64,000 nt of DNA from Streptomyces venezuelae. GTDB lineage: Bacteria; Actinomycetota; Actinomycetes; Streptomycetales; Streptomycetaceae. Below the pieces are notes generated by a model. It was given only the letters and a program-made list of their open reading frames with translations. It was not told the DNA's origin and did not search any database. Positions within the stretch are counted from its first letter, which is position 1; each line of letters begins with the position of its first letter. The position numbers were made by a program, and so were the translations under genes. This document shows, one piece after another, positions 18,868 through 27,762 of the stretch. The DNA lies in the NCBI RefSeq assembly GCF_008642315.1, contig NZ_CP029192.1, positions 4,712,001 to 4,776,000 of the forward strand. Reading direction: 5' to 3'.

Positions 18868-20315
18868 GCGTAGGGCAGCAGCCCCTCGTCCGTCCGCTCC
18901 CACGCCCGCCGCAGCTCGGCGAGGAGCCGCGGCTCCGCGGCGGCCCGGTCCGCCTGCTCGCGCCGGTCCTCGTCGAGGTCGAAGAGCTGGTCGGCGCCGT
19001 CCTTGCCCCGGTAGTACTTCCAGCCGCCGCGCCGCAGCGCCCGCTCGCCCCGTACCCGCCAGAACAGCTCCCGCTCGGCGAGCGCCTCGCCCTTCAGGAG
19101 GTACGGGGCGAGGCTGGTGCCGTCCAGCGGATGGGCGCGGTCCGGCCGGGCCCCGCCGATCTCCAGGAGCGTCGCCGTCCAGTCGGGCGTGTAGACGGGC
19201 TCGTCGCTGACCTGCCCGCCGTCGATCCGCGCGGGCCACCGCACGATGGTCGGCACCCGGATGCCGCCCTCCTTCAACGATCCCTTGTTGCCGGACAGCG
19301 GCCAGTTGTACGAGAAGCGCTCGCCGCCGTTGTCCGACGCGAAGAACACCAGGGTGTCCCGCTCCTGCCCGGACTTCTTCAGGGCGCGCAGCACCTCCCC
19401 GATGGAGCGGTCGAGGTCCTCGACCATCTCCTTGTACTTCGCCACGGAACCGCCGTCCCGGTGCTGCAGGGCACCCTTCTCGCCCGCCTTGATCCGGCGG
19501 ACGATCTCGGCGCTCTGCTCCTCGTCGCCGTCGGCTATCCAGGGCCAGTGGGGGGTGGTGAAGTTCAGGTTGAGCAGCCACGGCTTGGCGCCGTGGTCCC
19601 GCCGCACGTACTCGCTCGCCCGCTCGGTGAGGACGCGCGTGTAGTAGCGCAGGTCCTTGTACTCGGCGTCGCCTTCACGGACGGCGCCCTTGTAGAGGTC
19701 GTACTCCCCGGCGAGCCCCAGCTTCGAGTAGTACTCCAGGGCCCCGCCGAAGTTCCCGAAGAACTCGTCCCACCCGGACTTGGTGGGGGAGTAGTCCGGC
19801 AGATAGCCGCAGTGCCACTTGCCGATCAGCGCCGTCGCGTACCCGGCGTCGCGCAGCAGCGAGGCGAGCGTGGGGTGGGTCGGGTCGAGACCCACGGACC
19901 TGTCGGCGATCGGCTCGGCGAGCCCGCCCTTCGTACGGCCGGGGAAGCGGCCCGTGTACAGGCTGAAGCGGGTGGGCGAGCAGGTCGCGGACCCGGAGTA
20001 GGCATCCGTGAAGCGGACGCCCTCGCGGGCGAGCCGGTCCAGGTGCGGGGTCCTGATGTGCGGCGATCCGTAGGACGAGAGGTCGGCCCAGCCGAGGTCG
20101 TCGCCGAGGATGAACAGGATGTTGGGCCGCCGTCCGCCCCCGCACGCCGCCGCGCGGAACGGCTGCTCGTCGGCCCCGGTGCGGGCCTGCGCCCCGGCGG
20201 CCGGCAGACCGACGGCGGCAGCCGTCGCGGAGGCTCCGACGACGCCGCCGAAGGCGCGTCGGGAGAGTCGGGAAACGGACCTGTCGGACGTGCGGCCAGG
20301 CTTGTACGAAGACAC
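18864..20315 (-). CDS. Tat-exported arylsulfatase-type sulfatase
   Basis: 483 residues. The N-terminus has a twin-arginine signal, SRRAFGGVVGAS followed by an Ala-rich segment. Type I sulfatase features: metal-binding GDDLGW near residue 71, the formylglycine motif C112-S-P-T-R, ALIGKWHCGYLPD, and ASDNGGERF. Cys112 is converted to formylglycine by a separate enzyme, and the protein hydrolyses sulfate esters outside the cell. The start is a GTG at 20315 with GGAG upstream. Substrate unknown. It is convergent with the META lipoprotein, sharing a CTAG at the stop codons. Confidence 0.9.
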   Translation of the reverse strand: MSSYKPGRTSDRSVSRLSRRAFGGVVGASATAAAVGLPAAGAQARTGADEQPFRAAACGGGRRPNILFILGDDLGWADLSSYGSPHIRTPHLDRLAREGVRFTDAYSGSATCSPTRFSLYTGRFPGRTKGGLAEPIADRSVGLDPTHPTLASLLRDAGYATALIGKWHCGYLPDYSPTKSGWDEFFGNFGGALEYYSKLGLAGEYDLYKGAVREGDAEYKDLRYYTRVLTERASEYVRRDHGAKPWLLNLNFTTPHWPWIADGDEEQSAEIVRRIKAGEKGALQHRDGGSVAKYKEMVEDLDRSIGEVLRALKKSGQERDTLVFFASDNGGERFSYNWPLSGNKGSLKEGGIRVPTIVRWPARIDGGQVSDEPVYTPDWTATLLEIGGARPDRAHPLDGTSLAPYLLKGEALAERELFWRVRGERALRRGGWKYYRGKDGADQLFDLDEDRREQADRAAAEPRLLAELRRAWERTDEGLLPYA

Positions 20316-20643
20316 AACGCGCTCCTGAACGAGGGCAGGCGAAAGCAGGCGTGAAGGGGGCGGAAAAGCGTGTGTTCAGGCAGCGCGACAGATGGCGCTC
20401 GCGACACGGACCAGGTCAACGTGGCGGCGCCCCACGAGTGTGACCGTCGGGTCACCGGTGGACTGCATGCGCCGGAGCCTGTCCGAGAGCGCTTGTAGGT
20501 GTCAACGAAGGGGTTGATCTGTTCACGCGGAGTTCGCACTCGGCCCGGCCGGACGACGGCCGCAGCGCGTTCGCGATTACGGTCCGTGCAGGGCCCGTAT
20601 CCCCAATTCGGACCAGTGGTCGATCTCGCCTACACTCGATGCC
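20316..20643. promoter_or_regulatory. Divergent region sulfatase / purF with candidate leaderless purF promoter
   Basis: 328 bases without a gene. TTCGGA (20607-20612), an 18-base spacer and TACACT (20631-20636) precede the purF GTG (20644) by 7 bases, so transcription would start at or next to the start codon. No ribosome site is present, which supports a leaderless purF message. Confidence 0.5.
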
Positions 20644-22170
20644 GTGCCACGTGGTGACGGTCGACTCAATCACGATCTGCTTCCCGGCGAGAAGGGCCCC
20701 CAGGACGCTTGCGGCGTCTTCGGTGTCTGGGCTCCGGGTGAAGAGGTCGCAAAGCTCACGTACTTCGGGCTCTACGCCCTCCAGCATCGGGGCCAGGAAT
20801 CCGCGGGAATCGCGGTCAGCAACGGCTCCCAGATCCTCGTCTTCAAGGACATGGGCCTCGTGTCCCAGGTCTTCGACGAAACCTCTCTCAGCTCGCTCCA
20901 GGGTCATATCGCGGTCGGTCACGCCCGCTACTCGACCACCGGGGCCTCCGTATGGGAGAACGCCCAGCCGACGTTCCGTGCCACCGCGCACGGCTCCATC
21001 GCGCTCGGGCACAACGGCAACCTCGTCAACACCGCCCAGCTCGCCGAGCTGGTCGCCGCCCTGCCCAAGGAGAACGGCCGCGCGACCCAGGTCGCCGCGA
21101 CCAACGACACCGACCTGGTGACGGCTCTCCTCGCGGGCCAGGTGGACGACGACGGCAAGCCGCTGACCATCGAGGAAGCCGCCACCAAGGTCCTCCCGGA
21201 CGTGCAGGGCGCCTTCTCCCTCGTTTTCATGAACGAGCACACGCTGTACGCGGCCCGCGACCCGCAGGGCATCCGCCCGCTGGTCCTCGGCCGCCTCGAG
21301 CGCGGCTGGGTCGTGGCGTCGGAGTCCGCGGCGCTCGACATCTGCGGCGCCAGCTTCGTCCGCGAGGTCGAGCCCGGTGAGTTCATCGCGATCGACGAGA
21401 ACGGACTGCGAACGTCCCGATTCGCGGAAGCGAAGCCCAAGGGCTGTGTCTTCGAGTACGTCTATCTGGCGCGCCCGGACACGGACATCGCGGGCCGGAA
21501 CGTCTACCTCTCGCGCGTCGAGATGGGCAGGAAACTCGCCCAGGAAGCTCCCGTCGAGGCCGACCTGGTCATAGCGACGCCCGAATCCGGCACTCCCGCC
21601 GCGATCGGGTACGCGGAAGCGTCCGGCATCCCCTTCGGTGCGGGCCTGGTCAAGAACGCCTACGTCGGCCGGACCTTCATCCAGCCCTCGCAGACGATCC
21701 GCCAGCTCGGCATCCGTCTCAAGCTGAACCCCCTCAAGGAAGTCATCAAGGGCAAGCGCCTGGTGGTCGTCGACGACTCGATCGTCCGCGGCAACACCCA
21801 GCGCGCCCTGGTCAAGATGCTCCGCGAGGCCGGCGCGGCCGAGATCCACATCCGGATCTCGTCCCCGCCCGTGAAGTGGCCCTGCTTCTTCGGCATCGAC
21901 TTCGCGACCCGCGCGGAGCTCATCGCCAACGGGATGACGATCGACGAGATCGCCACCTCCATGGGCGCCGACTCCCTCTCGTACATCTCCATCGACGGCA
22001 TGATCGAGGCCACGACCATCGACAAGCCGAACCTCTGCCGTGCCTGCTTCGACGGCGAGTATCCGATGGATCTGCCCGACCCCGAGCTGCTCGGCAAGCA
22101 GCTCCTGGAGACGGAGCTGGCCGCGGGGCCGGCGTCCACGGCAGCGGCCGACGCGATCCGTCGCCCGTAA
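20644..22170 (+). CDS. purF: Amidophosphoribosyltransferase (PurF)
   Basis: 508 residues. First committed step of purine synthesis: PRPP plus glutamine to phosphoribosylamine. The N-terminal glutaminase nucleophile is C23 in QDACGVFGVW, behind a propeptide that is removed. The C-terminal PRTase has the PRPP loop VVVDDSIVRGNTQ. Cysteines suitable for the family's Fe-S cluster are present (PVKWPCFFG and LCRACFDGEYP). GTG start at 20644 with no ribosome site. purM follows after 36 bases, so the two are likely one unit. Confidence 0.98.
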   Translation: MPRGDGRLNHDLLPGEKGPQDACGVFGVWAPGEEVAKLTYFGLYALQHRGQESAGIAVSNGSQILVFKDMGLVSQVFDETSLSSLQGHIAVGHARYSTTGASVWENAQPTFRATAHGSIALGHNGNLVNTAQLAELVAALPKENGRATQVAATNDTDLVTALLAGQVDDDGKPLTIEEAATKVLPDVQGAFSLVFMNEHTLYAARDPQGIRPLVLGRLERGWVVASESAALDICGASFVREVEPGEFIAIDENGLRTSRFAEAKPKGCVFEYVYLARPDTDIAGRNVYLSRVEMGRKLAQEAPVEADLVIATPESGTPAAIGYAEASGIPFGAGLVKNAYVGRTFIQPSQTIRQLGIRLKLNPLKEVIKGKRLVVVDDSIVRGNTQRALVKMLREAGAAEIHIRISSPPVKWPCFFGIDFATRAELIANGMTIDEIATSMGADSLSYISIDGMIEATTIDKPNLCRACFDGEYPMDLPDPELLGKQLLETELAAGPASTAAADAIRRP

Positions 22171-22206
22171 GCCCACGTAGTAACGACACGAAAGTTCTCA
22201 CCACCC

Positions 22207-23280
22207 ATGTCTGAGACCACCGGTGCCAGCTACGCGGCAGCAGGCGTAGACATCGAAGCGGGCGACCGCGCCGTCGAGCTGATGAAGGAGTGGGTCAAGA
22301 AGACCCAGCGCCCGGAGGTCGCGGGCCTCGGCGGCCTCGGCGGCTTCGCCGGCCTCTTCGACGCCTCCGCCCTGAAGCGCTTCGAACGCCCGCTGCTCGC
22401 CTCCGCGACCGACGGCGTCGGCACGAAGGTCGACATCGCCCGCCAGATGGGTGTCTACGACACCATCGGCCACGACCTCGTCGCGATGGTCATGGACGAC
22501 ATCGTGGTGTGCGGCGCCGAGCCGCTCTTCATGACCGACTACATCTGCGTCGGGAAGGTCCACCCCGAGCGTGTCGCCGCGATCGTGAAGGGCATCGCCG
22601 AGGGCTGTGTCCTCGCGGGCTGCTCGCTCGTCGGCGGCGAGACCGCGGAGCACCCGGGCCTGCTCGGCCCGGACGACTTCGACGTCGCGGGCGCCGGCAC
22701 CGGCGCGGTCGAGGCCGACCGTCTCCTCGGCCCCGATCGCATCCGTAAGGGTGACGCGGTGATCGCCATGGCGTCATCGGGTCTTCACTCGAACGGGTAC
22801 TCGCTCGTCCGGCACGTGGTCTTCGACCGCGCGGGCTGGGCCCTGGACCGCCAGGTCGAGGAGTTCGGCCGCACGCTCGGCGAGGAGCTCCTGGAGCCCA
22901 CCAAGATCTACTCCCTGGACTGTCTGGCGCTCACCCGCACCACGGACGTCCACGCCTTCAGCCACGTCACGGGCGGCGGCCTCGCGGCCAACCTCGCCCG
23001 GGTGATCCCGGACGGCCTGCACGCCGTCGTGGACCGCGGGACGTGGGCCCCCGGCGCGGTCTTCGACGTGGTCGGCCAGGTCGGTCAGGTCGAGCGCCTG
23101 GAGCTCGAGAAGACGCTGAACATGGGCGTCGGCATGATCGCGATCGTCCCCGAGGAGTCGGCGGACGCGGCGCTCACCACCCTCGCGGACCGCGGCGTGG
23201 ACGCCTGGGTCGCGGGCGAGATCACGGACCGCGGCGAGCACGCGACGGGCGCCGCCCTGATCGGTGACTACGCCAAGTAG
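22207..23280 (+). CDS. purM: Phosphoribosylformylglycinamidine cyclo-ligase (AIR synthetase)
   Basis: 357 residues. Converts FGAM to AIR with ATP. Family markers: ATDGVGTKVDIA near residue 68, DDIVVCGAEPLFMTDYI near 98, and HVTGGGLAANLARVIPDG. It is 36 bases downstream of purF. Two hairpins follow the stop. The Shine-Dalgarno sequence is weak, which suggests dependence on purF translation. Confidence 0.97.
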   Translation: MSETTGASYAAAGVDIEAGDRAVELMKEWVKKTQRPEVAGLGGLGGFAGLFDASALKRFERPLLASATDGVGTKVDIARQMGVYDTIGHDLVAMVMDDIVVCGAEPLFMTDYICVGKVHPERVAAIVKGIAEGCVLAGCSLVGGETAEHPGLLGPDDFDVAGAGTGAVEADRLLGPDRIRKGDAVIAMASSGLHSNGYSLVRHVVFDRAGWALDRQVEEFGRTLGEELLEPTKIYSLDCLALTRTTDVHAFSHVTGGGLAANLARVIPDGLHAVVDRGTWAPGAVFDVVGQVGQVERLELEKTLNMGVGMIAIVPEESADAALTTLADRGVDAWVAGEITDRGEHATGAALIGDYAK

Positions 23281-23289
23281 GGACGCTGG

Positions 23290-23359
23290 TGCTGCCCTCC
23301 GGGGCAGCATCCGGGCAGCACAAAACCCGGTCCGGTGTGGTGACCACCCCGGACCGGGT
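23290..23359. terminator. Two hairpins between purM and the DUF3073 gene
   Basis: First hairpin TGCTGCC/GGCAGCA (23290-23296 with 23303-23309). Second, stronger: 11-bp stem 23325-23335 with 23349-23359 and an inner GTGG/CCAC. Convergent genes end on either side, so the second probably terminates both. Confidence 0.7.
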
Positions 23360-23424
23360 GAAGTGCAGTTGCTATGAGAACTGCGAATACTGCGTAGGCA
23401 ACAAATGCTGCGTATGCAACGAGG

Positions 23425-23679
23425 TCAAGCGCCGCGGCGCTGCGACGACGGACCGGACTCGTCGGAGTCCTCGTCCTCGTCGTCGTTGTACAGATCCGCG
23501 TACTGGGCGTACGGGTCGTCTTCCTCGTCGTCGTCCTCGAACGGCTCGCCATTCGGCGGCTGTTGCGAAGTCGAAGCGCCCAGCTCATTGGCCAGACGCG
23601 ACAGATCAGTCCCGCCGCTGCTGTACTTCAGCTGGCGGGCGACCTTCGTCTGCTTGGCCTTTGCCCGGCCGCGCCCCAT
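23425..23679 (-). CDS. DUF3073-family small protein
   Basis: 84 residues starting MGRGRAKAKQTKVARQLKY, with GAGGGGGTCG upstream; the longer in-frame extension to 23805 is not family sequence. The basic N-terminal half (to about residue 45) is highly conserved in actinobacteria; the C-terminal third is very acidic (EDDDEEDDPY, NDDEDEDSDE) and ends RRGA. No enzymatic motif is visible. Charge pattern suggests a nucleic-acid or ribosome-associated protein, but that is a guess. Confidence 0.85.
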   Translation of the reverse strand: MGRGRAKAKQTKVARQLKYSSGGTDLSRLANELGASTSQQPPNGEPFEDDDEEDDPYAQYADLYNDDEDEDSDESGPSSQRRGA

Positions 23680-24005
23680 GGCTCGACCCCCTCGGATACG
23701 GGGCTCGACGGCCCCAGAGTCTTGACACGCGTTCATGATCTGGAACGGACTCTCCGTGGAGAGACCGGTCCGTAGGGCTTCCACGGTACCTGCTCCTGCG
23801 GCCATACGGTACGTCGCCCGCAGGACGCGCCTCGGCGCACGACCCTCGAGGAGCCCCTTCCTCGCTGGTCAACTGCGATTTTAACCTCTTCTTGGCGGGC
23901 GACCCGCCGACGGGGGTGAGTCTTGTCTCTCCTGTACGTCGACGGGGCCCTGTCAAAACGTCACACAGTGCCGGAGCATCGAATTCCGGACTGTTTCGGC
24001 GCGCG
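23680..24005. other. Intergenic region between vdh and the DUF3073 gene
   Basis: 326 bases without a gene. On the minus strand a TTGACA (about 23951-23956, read in reverse) is a possible -35 for the DUF3073 gene, but no convincing -10 follows. No strong vdh terminator was found. Confidence 0.4.
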
Positions 24006-25082
24006 TCAGCGCCCCTCGGAGATGCGCTGTTCGGCGATCCTGTCGGCCGCCGCGGCCGGCGGGATGCCGTCCTCCTTTGCGCGAGCGAATATGGCAAGCG
24101 TGGTGTCGAAGATCTTCGACGCCTTCGCCTTGCACCGGTCGAAGTCGAAGCCGTGCAGCTCGTCGGCGACCTGGATCACGCCGCCCGCGTTCACCACGTA
24201 GTCCGGCGCGTAGAGGATCGACCGGTCGGCCAGGTCCTTCTCCACACCCGGGTGCGCGAGCTGGTTGTTCGCGGCGCCGCACACCACCTTCGCGGTGAGG
24301 ACGGGCACGGAGTCGTCGTTCAGCGCGCCGCCCAGCGCACAGGGCGCGTAGATGTCGAGGCCCTCGGTCCGGATCAGCGCCTCGGTGTCCGCCACCGCCG
24401 TCACCGACGGGTGCTTGTGGACGATCCGGGTCACCGACTCCTCGCGGACATCCGTGATCACGACCTCGGCGCCGTCCTCCAGGAGGTGCTCGACCAGGTG
24501 GTGGCCCACCTTGCCGACGCCCGCCACACCGACCTTGCGCCCGCGCAGCGACGGGTCGCCCCACAGGTGCTCGGCGCTGGCCCGCATGCCCTGGTAGACA
24601 CCGAACGCGGTGAGCACGGAGGAGTCGCCCGCGCCGCCGTTCTCGGGGGAGCGGCCGGTGGTCCAGCGGCACTCACGCGCCACGACGTCCATGTCGGAGA
24701 CGTACGTGCCGACGTCGCAGGCCGTCACGTAGCGGCCGCCGAGCGAGGCGACGCAGCGGCCGAAGGCGAGCAGCAGCTCCTCGCTCTTGATCCGGTCCGG
24801 GTCGCCGATGATCACGGCCTTGCCGCCGCCGTGGTCGAGGCCGGCCATGGCGTTCTTGTACGACATCCCGCGCGACAGGTTCAGGACGTCGGCGACGGCC
24901 TCTTCCTCGGTCGCGTACGGGTAGAAGCGGGTGCCGCCGAGGGCGGGGCCCAGGGCGGTGCTGTGGATGGCGATGACGGCCTTGAGGCCGCTGGCGCGGT
25001 CCTGGCAGAGCACTACTTGCTCGTGGCCTCCCTGGTCCGAGTGGAACAGGGTGTGCAGGACGCCGTTGTCTGCTTCGGTCAC
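24006..25082 (-). CDS. vdh: Valine (branched-chain amino acid) dehydrogenase
   Basis: 358 residues, GTG start. Leu/Phe/Val dehydrogenase family: oxidative deamination of valine to 2-oxoisovalerate with NAD+, feeding acyl-CoA precursors for fatty acids and polyketides. The catalytic Lys is K88 in [11 protein letters not shown]; the NAD-binding Rossmann motif is [12 protein letters not shown]. Position between the DUF3073 gene and a hypothetical gene upstream of bldC fits the S. coelicolor vdh locus. Confidence 0.95.
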   Translation of the reverse strand: MTEADNGVLHTLFHSDQGGHEQVVLCQDRASGLKAVIAIHSTALGPALGGTRFYPYATEEEAVADVLNLSRGMSYKNAMAGLDHGGGKAVIIGDPDRIKSEELLLAFGRCVASLGGRYVTACDVGTYVSDMDVVARECRWTTGRSPENGGAGDSSVLTAFGVYQGMRASAEHLWGDPSLRGRKVGVAGVGKVGHHLVEHLLEDGAEVVITDVREESVTRIVHKHPSVTAVADTEALIRTEGLDIYAPCALGGALNDDSVPVLTAKVVCGAANNQLAHPGVEKDLADRSILYAPDYVVNAGGVIQVADELHGFDFDRCKAKASKIFDTTLAIFARAKEDGIPPAAAADRIAEQRISEGR

Positions 25083-25235
25083 TGTGGTGACTCCCGGTCA
25101 AGTGCGGCGGTTGGGAGGGCTCCCGTACGGGTGGCGGGGGCCCGATGGGCATGAGACTAGAGGCTGTCCACCGGCCTTGGCCTCCCGGTGCCGAGGATCA
25201 CGTTTTCCGGCGCGTCCGCGGGGGAGAGAGGAGCC

Positions 25236-26069
25236 GTGCCCAAGGTGTCTTCGGTGACGGTCCCGTACGCGTCCTACCTGCGTGTGTACGAGCCGCTGGC
25301 CGCTTTCCCCGAGCCGGAGCGCGGCCACTGGGCGCGCTACGCCCGCCGCCCCGACCTGCCCTCCTGTCAGGACGAACTCCGCCGCTCGCTGGCGGACCTG
25401 CTGCCCACGCCCCCGGTGCCCGTGCCGGTGCACGAGAGCGACGACGCGTTCGTGGCCGAGGTCGACGGAGTGCTGCACGTCTGTCCCTGGCGGACCCGGC
25501 TGCGGGGCTGGCAGGCGATGGAGGAGCTGGCGGGCCAGTTGCCCCCGTCGGTCCTGGACGCGGTGCTGCCCCCGGTGCTCCGCCGCCAGACGGTGGCGGA
25601 CTACGAACAGTGGCTGGCGCGCAACCCCGACGCGCGCCCCTGGATCCGTACGTCGACGTGGCAGGTGCCGCTGCACTGGTTCGTGCTCGTCTCCGACGAC
25701 GAGCGCAGCCACGAGAAGGGGGAGCCGCCGGGGCTCCGCTACCGCACGCCGATGGTGCAGGCGCGCCGCCGGGTCGCGCGCGGGCTGCGGGCGCTGCGGG
25801 ACGCGCTGGACGAGGGGCCGATCATCGAGGGGCTCGTGGACGTCGGCCGGTGGCTGGAGGAGTTCCACCCCCGCTCCCTGGTCGAGCTCGACTACGGCGG
25901 GCTCGTGCACGCGGTCTCCGCCGACGAGCTCGACGAGGACCACTCGGCGGCGGACGTCGCCGAGGGAATCGAGGCGCTGCGCGCCGGCGACGGCGAGGCG
26001 GCCGGCGAGGCGTATGCAAGGCTCGTGGAGCGATGGCGGGCGGTTCGGGACCTTCAGTTCGCGAACTGA
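25236..26069 (+). CDS. Hypothetical protein, unknown function
   Basis: 277 residues from the GTG at 25236 with GGAGAGAGGAG just upstream; earlier in-frame codons lack a ribosome site. I do not recognise the family. No signal peptide or membrane segment. Features: a Pro-rich stretch LPTPPVPVPVHE near residue 65, many Trp residues (PWRTRLRGWQAMEEL, RTSTWQVPLHWFVLVSDDE), and an acidic C-terminal half. It is divergent from vdh and 466 bases upstream of bldC. A soluble, actinobacteria-restricted protein is likely. Confidence 0.8.
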   Translation: MPKVSSVTVPYASYLRVYEPLAAFPEPERGHWARYARRPDLPSCQDELRRSLADLLPTPPVPVPVHESDDAFVAEVDGVLHVCPWRTRLRGWQAMEELAGQLPPSVLDAVLPPVLRRQTVADYEQWLARNPDARPWIRTSTWQVPLHWFVLVSDDERSHEKGEPPGLRYRTPMVQARRRVARGLRALRDALDEGPIIEGLVDVGRWLEEFHPRSLVELDYGGLVHAVSADELDEDHSAADVAEGIEALRAGDGEAAGEAYARLVERWRAVRDLQFAN

Positions 26070-26535
26070 GTCCTCTGGTCGCCCCGGCGTCAGGACGTAG
26101 GTCCCGATCCGGGCCTTTGCCTCAAGCGTGACGGACCGCACTAACTGCACCCTTGCGCCCATCACCCCTCCTCGTGCCAAAATAGGACAAGGAGTCCGGG
26201 GAGGGCTCCTTCCGCCCAACTACGGGCGGAATGCTCAGCATTGCACTCTATGGGGGGTCTGTTGACTCCTGATCGCTCTGTGACTGATCGTCACTGTGGC
26301 GTGACTGTCCGCTATGGCATGGTCCATCGGCTTCCGTCGGTGATGAACACCTGGGAGGGCAATTCCATCGGTTTGGCCGACGCGGCTGGACGGATGGTGT
26401 AGTTGTAGTGCCGAGGACAAGCCGTTCGTCCTATAACCGACTCGACTCGCGTCCGCCATTTCGGGCAACGCGGGTCAAGGTGCAGAATTTAGAGGAATGA
26501 ACCGAGAAGGTTCGGTTCTCCCGAGGAGGCCGCTC
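26070..26535 (+). promoter_or_regulatory. Long untranslated region upstream of bldC
   Basis: 466 bases without a convincing gene. GTGAC-TGATC-GTCAC (26280-26294) is a perfect 5-bp inverted repeat, followed by a further CGTGAC. TATAAC (about 26434-26439) is a possible -10 nearer the gene. The ribosome site GAGGAGG lies 7 bases before the bldC ATG. The length is unusual for a 68-residue gene and points to complex control. Confidence 0.45.
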
Positions 26536-26742
26536 ATGACCGCTCGCACCCCTGATGCCGAGCCGCTGCTGACCCCGGCTGAGGTCGCCACGATGTTCCG
26601 CGTCGACCCGAAGACGGTGACGCGCTGGGCCAAGGCTGGCAAGCTCACGTCGATTCGCACGCTCGGCGGACACCGCCGGTACCGCGAGGCTGAGGTCCGC
26701 GCACTGCTCGCGGGTATTCCGCAGCAGCGCAGCGAGGCCTGA
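26536..26742 (+). CDS. bldC: Developmental regulator BldC (MerR-like DNA-binding protein)
   Basis: 68 residues. BldC consists of a single MerR-type winged helix: LLTPAEVATMFRVDPKTVTRWAKAGKLTSIRTLGGHRRY is almost the whole protein, given here in part as TVTRWAKAGKLTSIRT and GGHRRYREAEVRALL. It lacks the dimerisation helix of classical MerR proteins and binds DNA as head-to-tail arrays on direct repeats; it holds back sporulation and controls antibiotic production. The ATG at 26536 has GAGGAGG upstream; the frame continues to 26497 but without family sequence. Confidence 0.97.
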   Translation: MTARTPDAEPLLTPAEVATMFRVDPKTVTRWAKAGKLTSIRTLGGHRRYREAEVRALLAGIPQQRSEA

Positions 26743-27254
26743 CGTACCGCTCAACCTGCAGTAACCCGCACAACTCGGGCGAAGAGCACCACTGCTGCCG
26801 GGTCCCCCAACCTGGCCGTACGTCCGACATATGGCTACACGCGACGAGGGTCTTGCCCCAACGGGGCCCACGCCTGACTCACTTGGGTGCGTCGTTTTCG
26901 ATCGCGCTGGACTCCGCCGGGTCCAGCGCGATCTTTTTTGTGTGCCGAGGACGCGCTGGTGGGCGGGGTCTGAGCGCCCTTGTTGGTCTCTGGGGGGTCT
27001 CGGGCGGGGCCCTGAGGGGAGAGCCGGGGGCGAGCCTCGGGGGTGGTGCAATTGCACATATTAAATTGGCCCGTTGTAGGGAGGGTGTAAGTTCCGGGGT
27101 TCCTGAAACTTGTTCGGTGACACCCGTCACACGTCGTGAAGCTTGTTGCGCACGACACCCCTGCGCTAGAGGGGTCGTGGCGCTCCGCGAAGCCGTGTGC
27201 CGCCCTACGCCTCTCAGCCTCCCACCGGGCCGGGGGCTCGCGCGGCGTCTTTGG
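26743..27254. other. bldC 3' region and intergenic stretch
   Basis: 512 bases with no credible gene. A strong terminator at 26900-26939 ends whatever is transcribed across 26743-26899. Further on, TTGCAC followed after 17 bases by TGTAGG (about 27053-27081) is promoter-like on the plus strand but leads to no recognisable gene. An imperfect hairpin near 27150-27180 could end the minus-strand DUF6274-like transcript. Confidence 0.4.
26900..26939 (+). terminator. Strong intrinsic terminator downstream of bldC
   Basis: Perfect 13-bp stem (26900-26912 with 26921-26933), 8-base loop, followed by six T residues. It is the only hairpin in the window with a classical T-run and lies 157 bases after the bldC stop. 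Confidence 0.9.
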
Positions 27255-27500
27255 TCATGCGTCGGGGGGACTTTCGTCCCCGGCCTCGGTGCGGGCGGCT
27301 GCGGCGCTCTCGCGCACGAAGGCCGCCTCGGGGGCCTCGCGCCCCCCGGAGGCGCGCTGAGAGGGCTCCAGGGCGAGCCTCAGCAGTCGGTGGCAGATCG
27401 GGCAGTGCCGGGTCACGTGGCGGTATCTGGTGGCCGCGGCGAGGTGCGCGCGCAGCAGGGCGCGCGTCTCGTGCCGCGCGGATGCCGGAGAAGCGGACAT
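27255..27500 (-). CDS. Small DUF6274-like protein with CxxC motif
   Basis: 81 residues, ATG at 27500 preceded by GGAGGTGAC. It starts with an Ala/His/Arg-rich helix (ARHETRALLRAHLAAATRYRH) given here as HETRALLRAHLAAATRY, then TRHCPICHRLLRL, a CPIC pair followed by His that could bind zinc. The rest is Glu/Ala-rich. I recall this as a small Streptomyces family next to bldC; role unknown. The plus-strand ORFs over the same bases are shadows. Confidence 0.7.
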   Translation of the reverse strand: MSASPASARHETRALLRAHLAAATRYRHVTRHCPICHRLLRLALEPSQRASGGREAPEAAFVRESAAAARTEAGDESPPDA

Positions 27501-27611
27501 GCGTCACCTCCTGGGGAGCCTCCCGCGGCTCCCTGGTGTCCGGGGTACCGGCGGAATGTGACGGAGTCAAGATGCGGGCACCACAACGGGCCGCATCCAC
27601 AGACACACGAA

Positions 27612-27666
27612 GAGGGGCCGCACCTTGGGTGCGGCCCTTCTTTTACTGCGGCCCTGACGGGATTTG
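27612..27666 (-). repeat. Duplicated terminator plus remnant of tRNA-Asp 3' end
   Basis: A 13-bp hairpin (27612-27624 with 27628-27640) followed by CTGCGGCCCTGACGGGATTTG (27646-27666), which repeats the last 18 bases and 3' flank of tRNA-Asp with one mismatch and then breaks off. The whole block repeats 27723-27780 about 114 bases away. It is a truncated tRNA copy, either a decayed tandem tRNA or an integration scar. Confidence 0.75.
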
Positions 27667-27723
27667 CTGTGTCTGGTTGCGGCTCCGCCGCGGGCGCGGC
27701 CTCGGAGTGGGCCGGGAACGCAG

Positions 27724-27754
27724 GAGGGGCCGCACCTTGACGGTGCGGCCCCTC
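27724..27754. terminator. Terminator adjoining tRNA-Asp
   Basis: Perfect 13-bp stem (27724-27736 with 27742-27754) with TTTT on the plus-strand side. It lies 8 bases beyond the tRNA-Asp 3' end and is the intact counterpart of the 27612-27640 hairpin. Confidence 0.75.
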
Positions 27755-27762
27755 TTTTGCTG

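Noticed and set aside
26831..27064. Plus-strand ORF of 77 codons across the bldC terminator
   Set aside because: It reads through a perfect T6 terminator and has no ribosome site.
27136..27360. Plus-strand ORF of 74 codons
   Set aside because: Antisense to the better supported DUF6274-like gene; Ser/Ala/Arg-rich with poor codon use.
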